A stretch of 64,000 nt of DNA from Raphanus sativus. Its lineage: Eukaryota > Streptophyta > Magnoliopsida > Brassicales > Brassicaceae. Location of the stretch: positions 1 through 64,000 of the forward strand of contig NW_026615423.1 of the NCBI RefSeq assembly GCF_000801105.2, given 5' to 3'. This document shows positions 1 to 12,783 of this stretch, in pieces (positions within the stretch are counted from its first letter, which is position 1; each line of letters starts with the position of its first letter). A program made the translations under genes and the position numbers. The notes beneath the pieces are model-generated. The model did no database searches. It saw only the letters and a list, made by a program, of their open reading frames with translations, and had not been told where the DNA came from.

Positions 1-234
1 TTGAACTACATAGTCCAATACATACTCAATACTATGTATTTAAGTTTGTATAACGTAATATAATTTAGAAAACGATCATTCAAGGAGCTAACGAATAAGA
101 AACTGGCATAGACTTTTACGAAATAAATTGTGAATTGGGGAATATGCAATACTGAACTAAAACATTAAAAGAAGAATTAAAATCATTTTGTTATACTATA
201 TAGAAATTAATTTTATAACCGTCCAATGGAAAGA

Positions 235-607
235 GCCGACGAGCTTATTAAAATAAGGTGCATTAGCGTATTTAACACTAATATTTTAATTCCGTCCAAA
301 CAACAAAGACTCATTTAATAATAAAGACTATTTTAGCTATATGTGTATATATTAAATTGTCAGGGAAGGTGAGATTGTTGTCTCTGTCTTAGAATATATA
401 GAGAGAAACGAAAAGTAGAAGTAAGAAAATATATATGCGAAAGTGGTTAAGAGATTAGTGTCGGTGGTTTTTTGAACTTCTCTTTTGCAGTTTCGTGTTC
501 CTCTCATCTCTTCTTGGCCCACGTGTTCATCAGTCTCCCTCCGCATGTAATCGCTTCGCCGTCAACTTCACATCTTCTTGCTCTTCTCTAAATCTTTCTG
601 CTTATAA
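235..607 (+). promoter_or_regulatory. Putative promoter elements of the RAP2.10-like ERF gene
   Basis: Upstream of the ATG at 671 there is a DRE/CRT core (GCCGAC, 235-240), a G-box (CACGTG, 520-525) and a TATA-like TTATAAG near 602-608, about 65 bp before the start. DRE cores are bound by CBF/DREB factors and G-boxes by bZIP/bHLH factors, which would suit a stress-responsive ERF. These are short motifs that also occur by chance; only their order and spacing support the call. The rest of 1-670 is AT-rich and shows nothing else recognisable. Confidence 0.35.
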
Positions 608-670
608 GAAAGTCTCTAGATCGGAAAGAAAGTTGATATTCTTTCGTTGTTTTATGTTTTTGGAATAGTG

Positions 671-1231
671 ATGGAAGTGGCGGCGGCTGTTCCTACTTCG
701 GCGGTTGCGACGGCGAGGAAGAGAGAGAAACCGTATAAAGGGATAAGGATGAGGAAGTGGGGGAAGTGGGTGGCGGAGATAAGAGAGCCTAACAAACGGT
801 CGAGGATCTGGCTTGGCTCTTACTCAACTCCCGAGGCGGCGGCGAGAGCTTACGACACGGCGGTGTTCTATCTCCGAGGTCCGTCTGCTCGGCTTAATTT
901 CCCGGAGCTTTTAGCCGGCGTTAAGGTAGCGGGAGGAAACGGCTGTGGGGATATGTCGGCGGCTTACATAAGGAGAAAAGCGGCGGAGGTTGGAGCGCAA
1001 GTGGATGCGTTAGAAGCGGCGGGAGGGAATCGTCAGCATCATCATCAACAATATCAACGTGGTAATCATGATTACGTGGATGATGATCATAGTGTTAATC
1101 ATAGTGATTATCGTCTTAACGATGGTCAGCATGAGTGTACTAGTAAGGAAGGGTTTAAGAGGTGTAACGCGTCATGGGAAGCGGTCGATTTAAACAAGTT
1201 ACCGGACCCGGAAACTTCAGATGACGATTAG
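671..1231 (+). CDS. RAP2.10: AP2/ERF transcription factor, DREB A-5 type, RAP2.10-like
   Basis: Intronless gene for a 186-residue nuclear transcription factor. One AP2/ERF DNA-binding domain covers about residues 22-79, with the [10 protein letters not shown] and RIWLGSY blocks, the AAARAYD helix and the RLNFPEL end typical of the family. An EAR repression motif DLNKLP lies near residues 173-178, just before an acidic C-terminus, so a repressor role is expected. A His/Gln-rich linker precedes it. I chose the ATG at 671, not the in-frame one at 647, because MEVAAAV resembles the N-terminus of the Arabidopsis protein and the eight upstream residues look like leader. Neighbours (CBSX1, then AP2) match the Arabidopsis order around At4g36900, supporting RAP2.10 (DEAR4/ERF009) over its close DEAR paralogues. 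Only one copy is in the window; a second is predicted beyond the right edge if the inverted repeat continues. Confidence 0.88.
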   Translation: MEVAAAVPTSAVATARKREKPYKGIRMRKWGKWVAEIREPNKRSRIWLGSYSTPEAAARAYDTAVFYLRGPSARLNFPELLAGVKVAGGNGCGDMSAAYIRRKAAEVGAQVDALEAAGGNRQHHHQQYQRGNHDYVDDDHSVNHSDYRLNDGQHECTSKEGFKRCNASWEAVDLNKLPDPETSDDD

Positions 1232-2076
1232 GAAGGGAATCCACTTAAAACCAAACCAAAAAAAAACAAAAACGTTGTAGAAGTAAGATTTTTAGAGAAT
1301 GTTTGTCTTTATGATGCGCGGAGGTTGCTAACATGCACCTCTTTACTGAGTTTGTGATTACTGATTTTTACTACTGCTACTATTAGTGTAATGATATGTT
1401 TTCCATAAATAGTTTTCACTCGATCACTCCTTTCTAAATTTAAATCATCGTAAAAGTGTTAAATGTTTGGTTGTGTTCAAACTCTTCAGTACAGTGAGTA
1501 TGATGTCATGTACAGTATATAAAATTCGGATGGAAACACGTCGGTGAATGGATAGCAACAGAAGAAGCAGTATACTTAAGGAAACAGAAGTGAGTGTTTC
1601 GAGTTAAGAGATGGGGCAGCCGAGTCGCAGAGTGTCCTACAAAGCAAATATGGTAAGTGGGTCTACTTTAACTTGTCTGATCTTAACAACTAAAGCTCTG
1701 TCTCTATTATCCAAGTTCTAACTGCTAAAGTCATTTTTAAATTTTGTTTTTTATAAATTAAATATAATTTGAAAAGCATTATTGGATTGAGAATCAAATA
1801 CCAAAAGAATCTGATAACCTAACCTATCAAACAAAAAGAGAAGCTGATTCTGTAAGAAAAAAAAGTAAGTAGTGTACTTACCACTTACCAGACAGACTTC
1901 AACAAAAGCTGAGTTCCTTGTGACCGACATAAGATGCGGAACTCTTGTAATACAAGTTAATATAATTCTAGTACAAGGTACACTGTTGAGCACTCACTCT
2001 TATTATCTGGATAATGTTTGTTCCATGTTGATTTCCTCTCTACAACCTATTTTCTTGGTTTTTGTTTGTATCTTAT
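1232..2076. other. Intergenic region between convergent ERF and CBSX1
   Basis: About 845 bp between the 3' ends of two convergent genes, containing their 3' UTRs. I see no further gene, RNA or mobile element. The short open frames here are AT-rich and unlike any family I recognise. Confidence 0.5.
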
Positions 2077-4170
2077 TCAAGCGTTCCTATCACCAGCGCG
2101 CTTTATTTGAAGTGCAGCTCTAACCACGTTACCTCTTGTGATAATACCAACCTTTTATTTGGAGGAATATATAAAAAGGATAAGCGATGCATAAGAAAGA
2201 TTATGCAACTTTAAACTTAAGTGTGAGATGGGTAGAATGTTAAATCTCCTTACCAATTTTCCATGGGAATCTACCACAGGGAGCCTGCGATATTTGGTCT
2301 CGAGCAAGATTCTAGTGGGAAACAGAACAAGAATATCAAGTTAGGGAAGGGTGAACATAATTGACGGCACTGAAAATAAAGTAAAGACAGTAACTTAGCA
2401 GCATCTTCGAGGTTGGTATTTTCCTCAACAACAACTGGAGCTGGTGTCATTAAATCTCCAACAAGCTTCCCATTGGTTTTGCTCAGTAGCTTTTGCACTG
2501 CATTGAAAGTCTGCAATTTTTTTAATCAGATCAACATGATACAATACAAGAACATTACAAGATACAGAATGCATAGAAACAATTTATTGAGAAGTTTTAT
2601 TATGTCAAACATTTAATCCACTTGCACAGAGTTCTGTCTACTTAAACTAGAGATATGAGTTGAAGGCAATTAGATGAAATTATGTGCAATGGTAATTGAG
2701 TCAATTAATCAGAAAAACTTCGTAGTAAAGTCCAATTCACACAATCTACTGCTGGTAACGTGAGAGAAACATAAGAATGAGTGATCTGAAAATCATTCAG
2801 GGTTAAAATTGTTAATAATAAAAGAGAGGGCCACATACTTTCCAGGTGCTGTCAACCTCAGGGAACATGGCATTTTCTGTACTTCCACTACCTGTATTGA
2901 TAAGCAAGAAAAAACAGTAAATAAGATTTCAAAAGGGGTGTTCCAAAAAAAAAAAATTCAAAGGTTAAGAGAAGAAGCTTTTTGATCATTTCACAATTGA
3001 GCGTGCTATCTAGAAACAAATGAGACACAAGATCATCATCATAACACTGATATTTTTATCTTATACCACCATGTGATCAAATAGCTTTCATCTTTCTCCA
3101 CCAAAATCAAAAATATCTTTGCAAACAAAGGAAACCAAATACACTGAGGAGGTTGTTAGACGGCCCATTTACCAGAGATGGAGTCCAGAGCCAACAAATC
3201 ATAATCTGAAACAAGCCCAACCTGCAGCAACAATGATTAGGTTTGGACTCATGTGAACCTCTATGAGTAGGCATACAAAAGTGGATACTAACCAGCTTCC
3301 AGTCTTGGTCGATCACAGGAAATCCTGTAATCCTATTCTCCACAAGGATTTCTAGAGCTGTTAAGAAGGGAACAAAAGAGTTGTTACAAAATTGAATCAC
3401 AAAACACAGCATTGCATGTTCCAAGCAATCTGTTACCCTATGTTGCACCGAGAGGGATACATGAACAGAAACGAGGACGGAAAACAGTAAAAAAATTTAA
3501 AAAAATATGGACACAGTACGGCAATATATATAAATATTTCATAAAATTTTATTTTGAATTAATATAAGATATATGTGACATAACAACACATCAGTTCTTG
3601 GCTACAGTAACAGTCATTTTGTAATTTAATTTTATAATTCAACATATGAGTGATACCTTCATCAACAGTGGTGGTAGGTTTGACCACATGCAAGTCATCC
3701 TTCTTAGTCATGAACTCACCAACAGTGTACACTCCACTTCTTGGCTACAGTAACATTCAAAAAAGTACATCCTATAAGCTCAAACCAAACCCCTTGGTTA
3801 CTTGTACAACACTTTAGTCAATCCAATTCTATAATCAAATGCACAAATGTCGTCACTATCTCATTGTTCAACTTGCACCATGTTCGATCATAGTGAATAG
3901 AGACGAATCTAATAACCTAACACAACCTGATCTATCACAATTCCCAAAAACCTAAGACGCAAAAGAGCATACCGAAGAGGACTTCGCCGTTAACGTGGCG
4001 CCGGCGGAGGAAGCTGAAGGACCTCGGGAGTTGGAGAGGGAGCTGAGAGTGGGGGAGAAGGTGGAGTTGATGGAGAGGAATCTCGGCGGGAAAAGAGTTG
4101 GAGAAGAAGCCGAGAGCGGTGCGCGTAGGCGCGTGATGGAGAGTGGACAAGCATGGACGACGGCGTCCAT
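2077..4170 (-). CDS. CBSX1: Plastid tandem CBS-domain protein CBSX1 (LEJ2)
   Basis: Eight exons on the minus strand: 4170-3973, 3744-3657, 3357-3293, 3221-3173, 2891-2839, 2510-2395, 2311-2254, 2151-2077. They sum to 702 nt (233 residues), and all splice sites are GT-AG. The first exon encodes a Ser/Leu-rich chloroplast transit peptide starting MDAVVHACPLS. Then come two CBS domains: YTVGEFMTKKDDLHVVKP through VSDYDLLALDS, and GKLVGDLMTPAPVVVEE through ETKYRRLPVVDS to VGIITRGNVVRAALQIKR. In Arabidopsis CBSX1 binds adenosine ligands and activates plastid thioredoxins, affecting H2O2, lignin and jasmonate-dependent anther dehiscence. The match is close over the whole length, and the position beside the ERF and AP2 genes fits At4g36910. 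Its paralogue CBSX2 is the alternative, but the N-terminus and synteny favour CBSX1. Only one copy is inside the window. Confidence 0.9.
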
Positions 4171-4947
4171 CGAACGTCGGAGGGAAAGATCGCCGGAAGT
4201 GATAAGAGTTGGAAAGAGAGAGAGAGAGAGAGATCACGATATCTCTGCGTTTGTATTGGGAAAAGCGAAGAACCGTGACTATCTCTTTTTTTCTTTCTTT
4301 TTAATTCATTTTAACCAAACCGGTTTATGTTTCAAACCGATAAATTAAAGAAATTCGAACCAGGCACACCTTTACGTACTTTTTAAATTGGATCTTTATT
4401 AGTTTGTTGGTTTTTGGGCCAGAAAACTTCAAATACTTTTTTGATTGGTGAAAATTGAAAATTTGAAGGCTTCATTACCGCCAATACAAAATGACGGATC
4501 CATTCAGACAGATAATTTTTGTTTAGTTTAACGTGGTTCATAGTACTCAAAGGATCTTTTTTGACCAATTACACGAATGATCTTGCCTTCGATGACACTC
4601 AATTTGTTGCTTTTATAATCGCTCAAGTTGTTTACGTGGTCCTTCGAATTTTCTATGATATATTGGCTTGTTAATGACTTCACTGAGTTTATAATATTCT
4701 AACTATTAATTTTGTTTTCGTCTACGTCAAAACTAATAAAAAGTTAAAAACACATCAATGTCATTTTGTTCACCAAGGCCAGACTGGTCCATTCAAACCT
4801 CACGCTAGGTGGAATTGTAGAGTCGAACTCTATTTCAATTAACCCAGCAGAGATGTGGTGTATATAAGTATAATTTATTGGAGGTCATTACCTAAAATGA
4901 GACCATGGCCATTGTATTTAAAAAATAATATCAATAATAATCCACAG

Positions 4948-5878
4948 CATGCACAGAATCACGATATACGAACTAATTGCTATACAAAGCATATAAATAT
5001 TTTGATACATAGACAATGAATGCAAAACCTATATATTTTGGACTTTTTCTTGGGTTCACTCCCTATGGAGGTTCACAACAACCAATAGCATTGTCTTATT
5101 TTAGATTTAGTATCTTTTATAAAAGGAAATAAAATAATTACTAAGTTATATTATGTTTTTAAAATAAAAAGGATAAAAATAAATAAAAATAAATAGTAGT
5201 TGTAAAAAAAATTAAAATATTTTTAACACTGTCAACAAAATACAAAACTCTAACCCCTAAATTTTAAACATCAATCTCTAAACCTTCAGATGAACTACAA
5301 GTTATAAGTCCAAGAATTTATGATTTATCCAACGGTTTAGAATTTACACAAGGGTTTACGGTTTAGGGTTTAGTATTAATGGTTTAGTGTTTTAACATTT
5401 AGTGTCTAGTGTTTATAATTTAGAGATTAAGATTTATCCAAGGGTTTAGGATTTATCCAAGGGTTTAGAGTTTAGTATTTTTTATTTTTTTTACGGTTTA
5501 AAAGTTATTAAATTTATTTTTAAATTTTCGTTTTTTATCAATTACTATTTTTTCTATATTTTAAAAATATAATATAACTTGCATTTACTTTATTTCCTTG
5601 CAAGAATAACTCTATATTTTGTATTGCAAGATCTTTTTATCATTAGATTTAAGTCTCTTCTCGTCCGTTATTCCATACTAATAATATTACAAACAAATAG
5701 CATGCACAGAATCACGATATACGAACTAATTGCTATACAAAGCATATAAATATTTTGATACATAGACAATGAATGCAAAACCTATATATTTTCATTTTGT
5801 ATTGCAAAATCTTTTTATCATTAGGTTAAAGTCTCTTCTCGTCCGTTATTCCATACTAAAAATTTTACAAACAAATCT
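4948..5878. repeat. Tandem duplication of about 180 bp, split by a transposon
   Basis: The segment beginning GCATGCACAGAATCACG at about 4948 recurs at about 5699. Both copies run through the same text to CCGTTATTCCATACTA and ACAAACAAAT. The first copy is interrupted by the element at 5041-5612. The right arm has both copies (about 63010-63375) without the insertion, so the duplication is older than the split of the arms. Confidence 0.85.
5041..5612. mobile_element. MULE-like non-autonomous DNA element, left arm only
   Basis: A 572-bp insertion flanked by a 9-bp target-site duplication TATATTTTG (5032-5040 and 5613-5621). The right arm has a single copy of this target (about 63273-63281) and no insertion. 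The ends form weak terminal inverted repeats (GACTTTTTCTTG against GAGTTATTCTTG, 10 of 12). A second, stronger inverted pair lies just inside (AAGGAAATAAA... and AAGTTATATTAT on both sides). Target-site length fits Mutator-like elements. The interior carries several AGGGTTTA-type motifs and no coding sequence. The superfamily is inferred from target-site length only. Confidence 0.8.
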
Positions 5879-7142
5879 GTTCCTCTGAAACGGAATATTA
5901 AACATGCTATTTTAGTGAGATTCAGCAATTTGTTGTATTTTAAAACTTGTCGTTTTAAAACATGTTAGCTGCCAACTACCCTTGATGAGATATTTTCACC
6001 ACTTTAAAAAAAAGAAAGAATCATACATTCATACTGCATGTGTTTCTCTTTGCCTTGACCTCAGTTAGGCCCTATTATCCGTCCATCACTGATTTATTTA
6101 TTTTGTCTGAAGCATCGAAGCAAACTAAAAGCAAAATAAAAGTGAAAAAGGAAATGATTCCCATATTAGTGAAAACTTGAAAAGTTGGAATAATTCGTTG
6201 GTCCCTCCATTAACTAACGTGAATTATTGCAAATGGGACCGTACTAGTATTTGGGTGTGGTTTCAAAATAGTACCAACAAAAACAAAAACATAATTTAAA
6301 AGAAAGTGTTTTGTGTGTGTCGTCGGTGTCAAATGATGTTTGGGAAAACAAGTGGGGGGTTAATTTCAAAGATTTACAAAAATGGAAAGTCTTTGGACCG
6401 CAAAACGTATGGACATCGTACCTAAGTTCCTGACTCCTTTCTATATTTGCACATTAACGTGTTTCCCTTTGTCCCTTTTTTTGTCGTCTCCTTCAGAATT
6501 TTTTGTTAACCTCTCAATAATTTAACCCCCAGTTTTTTTTGTTAACCTCTCCTATACAGTGATTTACCCTTCGTTTGTTTAATTTTCATTGATTACTAAT
6601 AACATTCGATTTTATTGACAAATAAGTCAATTTTTCTCATTTTTCTACGTAATATGTTTATATTCTGACTAGTGAACAAAGAAAAAAGGTTTCTATTCCG
6701 ACCTTTTTTAACAAAGGCTTTCCTATTTTGACACTTTTAAAATTACATCTGCTGGTTTTGCTTTCACTCCAATTTTGTTGTCATTCGAAAGTTAGCTAAT
6801 CTAACATTTTCTTGTAGATACATTAGGTACGTAGAAAATTAGTTCGCTATCACGAGTCGCATCCAATTGTATTGGAAGGATTAAAAACAAACTACAACAT
6901 ATAAAAATTACCTACCGTGAAGACATCGAGGAGTATTATCCACTATCAGCCCGTTCACATGGCCCCCACATTGAGTGATGATAAAATATCACATAAAACG
7001 AATCCTACTTGAGGATATTTGGAAAGCTTAACAAGATTTGGACAACTCACAGAGAGAGATTTTATCGATACCGTCCGATGTTTTCCACGTTCGTTAATCT
7101 CGGACTCGATTGCGATTCCAAGATTTGCAAATTAAAAATTTA

Positions 7143-7670
7143 AGGTCTGACTGGTTTAATCGCAGCGGTTGCAGTTGCGGTTGCGAGAGTTTACGGGTGC
7201 GGATGGTTGCGGTTTCAAGCATTTTCGAGAGATTTGTACGACTGGTACAGCGGTTAGAAATTGTTGCGTTTGCAAGACTCTTATGACTGGTAAACTACCA
7301 ATTGCACCATATGTTAAATAATAAATTAACAATATTTACGTTTTATAGAAAATATTTTGGTTTTAAAAATTTATGATATAAATTAAAATATAATATGTAT
7401 ATATTTTATAATTTCTATTATTTCAATTTAAAAATTTTATTGGATATTTTTAGTATTATTTTATTTATTTTGTTTTTAAGGAAAAATAATTTATTCTTCC
7501 GCAATCGCCCGCAACCGCAAACGCTAGTTAGAACCAGCTTTTGATTTTAAGAGGTTCGGAGCGGTTTGAAGCGATTTGTAGCATTTTCTGTGATTGTTTC
7601 GAAACGCCAACAACCGCTACGAACCGCAAAAACTGCGTTTGTTTGTGGTAGTGGAGAAACCAGTCATTCC
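7143..7670. mobile_element. PIF/Harbinger-like MITE rich in GCGGTTGC motifs, left arm only
   Basis: A 528-bp insertion flanked by TTA (7140-7142 and 7671-7673). The right arm holds the empty site (complement of TTA at 61758-61760). The ends are inverted repeats, AGGTCTGACTGGTTT against AGGAATGACTGGTTT. GC-rich repeats such as GCGGTTGCAGTTGCGGTTGC near one end and the complementary GCAACCGC motifs near the other frame an AT-rich centre. No transposase is encoded. A 3-bp TWA target supports PIF/Harbinger, though the subterminal motif is not diagnostic. Confidence 0.8.
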
Positions 7671-8345
7671 TTAGACATATCTAGAACCTTTGGATATGCA
7701 CTTAGTTGTAAATCCTTATCTCCTAAATACATAACAACGTTGTATATGATTGATTTATCATTTATCATATTATGCCAGTGGCGAATGAGTATATTTACCC
7801 ATTACCCAACAAGATCCACAGTTTTGATTTGCATTTAAATCACTACTATCAAATCCAAACTACTAGTTGGGTATATTAATTTATACATGTATGGTCTACG
7901 TAGATCTATTAGTTCAAGTAGCTAATATTTTCTGCATCATTTATGACATATGAAATTCAATTATGTACTAAGAAATTGAATTTATTGTTACTCGTCCACA
8001 CTATGTGAGCATAGGCAAGTAGAATCAGGTAGATGTAGCATTGATTATTTTATTTATGTTTTGGTTAATGTACTAGGCATATTAACATATACATGTATCT
8101 CATTGCGGCTTGTGTGAACGTAATTTGTATTTTAATTTCCAAGGAAACAGAATAATAAAAGCCTACATTTGTTTTCGACATCAAATAAGTCTTTGTAGAT
8201 TTGTATAAATGATTTCCTACGGTATCGATTGTACTTTTACTTAATCTTACATACAATAATAACTCTTCTTTTAGTACATTTTGTCGTATTATATATGTCG
8301 CATAACGAGAGAGTATAAAGGTCTAATAATATTAGCCGAAAATAA

Positions 8346-9241
8346 GGGGGTGTTATTGGATTCTATATTTATAAAGAGTTTTTGAGATTTGTATTTTTTA
8401 ATAATTCAGGTGTTATTGCATTAAGACTTAACAAAACTATTTTAAAGTCTGGTGTTATTAGTTTAAGGATTTATAATAAGTAATTAAAAGTTTTTGAAAA
8501 TCTAGAGTTATTGAATTCATTATTTTATAAAATCAATAAAAATCTTGTGTTATTCAAAAAGAAAGGAAAAAAACTGATTTATCATTATTTTGAAATCTGT
8601 TGTTATTAGTTTACTGATTTTCCACGTTTTTCTTCATAAATCTTTTTTATTAAAGTATTGCACATTGATCATGTATTCTCAAAGATTTCTCATAACTAAT
8701 ATATCTTTGTAACGTCCGATCATGGGTGATCTTGCCAACGTAAAACAATTCACCTTAAAATAACATGAACCAGTAATCTATCCCTAATACAAACGAGAAT
8801 CTCTTGATAATCGAACATAGATCCGGGAAAAGCCAAAAACATAGTGTGATACCAAATATTTCAAAAGTCATCTCTGAAATTAAGAAACTATACATACTAT
8901 CAAATAGTTTTATGCATGACGAAACAAAGTCAACAATCTATTACATACCTTCACATCTGCAAATTTTTGGAAAAACTTCTAAACTGTTACGACTTGATAA
9001 GGAAACAGTTCATAGAAAATGAATGCTCAATATAAAAATAAAGATAATAACAAATACAACAACATAATATTACGCAATACTTGTTGATAAACTCTACAAA
9101 AGTTTATAGTTATCTCTTATATAATCTATAAAACTCTTTCACAAAATTTTAAGAAAATCTAAACTCTTTTAAAATTCAGTAAACTGTTTTAATTTTAAAA
9201 TCATCAAAACTATTTTAAAATCACAAACCAATAACAGCCCC
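8346..9241. mobile_element. PIF/Harbinger (Tourist-like) element, left arm only
   Basis: An 896-bp insertion flanked by TAA (8343-8345 and 9242-9244). The right arm retains the single-copy site (TTA at 61071-61073 on the plus strand). Terminal inverted repeats read GGGGGTGTTATTGG and GGGGCTGTTATTGG, the GGGNNTGTTATTGG type seen in many plant Harbinger MITEs. GTTATT-containing subterminal repeats recur inward from the left end. The interior is AT-rich with no credible transposase, so it is non-autonomous. Confidence 0.88.
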
Positions 9242-12200
9242 TAAGAATTTTACTTTGTTTTCTTTAGTTTTGTTTTATCTGGGAGCATTTGTTGTAGATT
9301 TACACACAAAAATCACGAGGTGATTGAGAATAATGGTGGTCCTTTGTGGGCCTTTTTGTTGGACAGAGTATCTCTCTGAAAGGTGGGCCGTGGGCTTTAA
9401 TTATTATCGACATATACGTATATGTTTTGTAATATTATAGTGTACATAAAGATATGATTATGTATGTATAAGATCAAGCCACAGACATATCACATCTCTA
9501 ACAAATCAGCTTCGGTATGCTAATAATAATGCATATGGGTTTGTGTATAGAATATACAGGGAGAGAGAGATAGTGGGACGTTGAGAGAGAAGAGCAGTAG
9601 TTTCCACTTGAGGAAAGCAACATGTTCAACGAAACCCATTATTGGAATGTTTGTTATCGCATCCCACTCAAAATATGTACAGCGTGTCTCATGTAAAAAG
9701 CTTGTTAGGTGCTTAGGTTAAAGATATTGTTGCATGTTTCACTGGTTTTGCTTAGTAGTTTTTATATATAAAAGAATTAAAATGTTTGAAAAAAGAACAA
9801 AAAAAAAATATAAAAATTATGGCCTTGAAACAATTTTGTAAACTGTTAAAGAAATGAATAAATTATAGGAAATATGGGTGGTTACAAAAATAAAATAAAC
9901 CAGGTGGCAACTTTATCTAATTTTAAAAACCAGAAACATTTGACGAATTTATATTAACATTTGAAAAAAGAAAATAATACACTGATGCAAACATTTAACT
10001 CTTGGATTCCTATGATCCATTCCTTAAATAAGAAAATACTTGCACATAATAATAATAATAATAATAATAATAACTCGGTGGTAATTTCACGAAGTGGGTA
10101 GTGATTTGGCAACTTTTTGTATAAATTTTGTTAGCCACAGTCTTTTTTTTTGGACCAAACTACAAAAGCACGAAATAAAATTGTATGTTTCCCTTTCGGA
10201 CACCAGTACTTCTCCTTTTCTCTCCATCTGTATTTTTTACTTGCATTGTTTTCTCTTATTAAAAATTATTTTATTTCCTTATTGATTATTGTGGAGGTTT
10301 CTATTTTAAACTGTTTTTTTGGATTTTTAAGGATTTTTAAGGATTTTTAAGAATAGAAAATGATGAAGACGATGTCAAGCATGACGATTTCTCTCACAAA
10401 CAAATATACGAATCTAACAATCCAATCTTATTACAAAACTAAAGTATAGTTGGCTCCAGCATTGTGGTCAGAAGAAACTAAACGGCGTCTCGGATCCAAG
10501 GTGGTGTCGAGCACGCGCGGGTGTTATGAGGGATCGAGTAACACTTGCGTAGTAGAGCGTGTGAGAAAAAAATACGAGGTAAGAGATGAAACGAAAGAGC
10601 ATCGGTGGATGAAAGAAAGAAAAAGTGGACCCCTCAGTTTGTCCGTACTAAGGGATTGATCTTTTCTGGTAACATTTTCCTTTTCCTCTCATAATTCCTT
10701 TTTCCTTATTTTGATACTTCTCTATAACCAATTTTTTTCCTTTATTTTATTTTAGATGTAAGTATTCACTTTGTATATGTGTATGTATCCTTGTATTCTC
10801 ATCGTATATTCAAGTTACCCCCAAGGGTTGATCTGTTCAGCGCCACTCGTTCTACGTATTCTAATTTATATATTTGTACTGGACAGTGGACAACCGATCG
10901 AGGTTATGGTGGATTGGTGGGGTGGGGATAACTTAAAGTTTCTAAGTAAAATATACAACAACACCGAAATATAATTGCATTTCTAGCAATTTAACATAGG
11001 TAAACCATTAGTTATCTATTTTTTTGTCTATGCTATATTATAATTTATAGGATTTTTTATGGCTACACCAAGACAACAAAACTGAATGCGTAAAATAACA
11101 AAATCAATGTAACAATATGCACTAAACTAATGTATGGGATCTGGAAAAGATTATTTTCAGCAATTTGATCTGGATATTTGCCCTAAGGGATCGCAATTTT
11201 TAAGAAGGAACGTGTTATTTGCAGCTCATCTATGTTGACTAAAGTTTCCTATTGAAGGTTTTGGATATAAATTATACCATATAATCAAATCTTGATTAGT
11301 TTCAGTTTGCACTAAATCTTGATGTCACATGATCACTTGACCACTAGTGTAATTTTGGAGAAAAACAATTCCCTAAAAATCTCTTCAAAGGTTTTTTTTA
11401 TATTTTATCCTTAGCGACAGAATAGTCTACAGCATTGAGAACTACTCGTTTGTAAATAACAATTTCATTCAAACAATGTTGCCTAACTTGGATCAAACGA
11501 ACTAGCTATCAAAAGAATATCTAGTTTGTTGGTAACTTGGTATGCAAACAAATAGTCAAATAACCAAGTATATAATTATTTGCTAAGGACTTTATATGTA
11601 TATGTATATATGTGTATTAAGGACTTTTGCTAAGTACCAATAATGATGCTCTTAGTATAATTTGATAGACTATTTTAGGAATACGTTGGACATTATTTTA
11701 TCTAAAAATCCTTGGTTGTAACAACCCATTAACGATCAACAGATTTATGTTCTCAGGCACAGTAAAAGTTGTGGGCAAAGTATTTTAATTGCAGTAGAAA
11801 CTGACACCAATAAGGCCTTATAAGCAATATATACAACCTATAAATATTATTAGTAGTATTTTATAGCTAACAACTCCTCTATAACAATAGTGGGAGTCTT
11901 TTGCCCAAAAAAAAAACAATAGTGGGAGTCTATTACTTGCTTGCCTTCAAGAAACTGCTGTTTTTGGAACTTCGCTATAAATAAACATATATATAAATAA
12001 ATTATATATTTGGTATCAAACTTTTTTTTTGTATTTAGTATCAAGCTTAATATCTTATCTATTTTAATCTATCCTATCATGAGAACACATATTTATTGTA
12101 CATAAATATACACCATTAACATATATAGATTCATGCGTGATGTATTTGTCTTTGTATCCCCTTAACTTTCATTCATACATAAAAGAAGAAGAAAACAGAG

Positions 12201-12783
12201 AAAAAGCTTCGCGCCAAGAGGTAAAGTATATAATTTTTGGCCAATCTGTGGTGGGGTGGGTTCATTAATCTATCAAATTATTCATTTTCTTGAAGAAAAT
12301 ACCTTTTATAGATTGATTGCCAAACCAAGCCGTCGACTTTTAGTTTCTTAAAACATGAAATTACATACTAATAATGGAATCTTTGATTAATCAGCGATGA
12401 TGTAATTTGTATGCATTGGCTGATAATGAAAGTGGAAATATTTTTATAAGAAAATAAAGAAACTACAATACGAGGAATTGTTTCGAATATAAATTTTTTT
12501 CCAAAGAAAGCAAGTGGTTAGAGAGAGAATAATATTATTAAAAAGTGGAGAGAGAGAGAAAGAAAGGGCACTGGAAGTAAAAATATATAGGGAAGGATAA
12601 AAATGAAAGTCATCAAGAAGCAAACTCTGAAACATCTCTCTCGCTCTCTCTCTCTAGCTCTTTTTGTTTGGTTTCTCTCTCTTATTTAGATTACAACCTT
12701 GAGGAGAATCAAACCAGAGAGAGGACTGAAGTTTGAAACCTCAAACATCAAAAACAAGAAAGAAAAGGTTTAGAACATAAAAA
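9242..12783 (+). other. AP2 upstream region and 5' leader
   Basis: About 3.5 kb without a gene, conserved collinearly in the right arm (57518 to about 61070). It contains an (AAT)n microsatellite at 10046-10073 (longer in the right arm, 60224-60260). An 11-bp unit is tandemly repeated near 10320-10351 (three copies here, two on the right), and a CT/GA-rich stretch at about 12635-12720 probably lies in the AP2 5' UTR. A short higher-GC patch at 10450-10640 is conserved between arms, but its reading frame resembles no protein I know. It may be regulatory. Confidence 0.5.

Noticed and set aside
3935..4237. Alternative frame across CBSX1 exon 1 with an earlier ATG
   Set aside because: The frame starting at 4170 splices in phase to the CBS domains and matches the known transit peptide start; the other does not.
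5250..5475. Telomere-like AGGGTTTAG motifs
   Set aside because: Irregular and interspersed, lying inside the MULE-like insertion. Not an interstitial telomere array.
10450..10659. Open frame of about 69 codons in a GC-richer patch upstream of AP2
   Set aside because: No ATG start, no recognised family, and altered in the right arm. More likely regulatory or neutral DNA.
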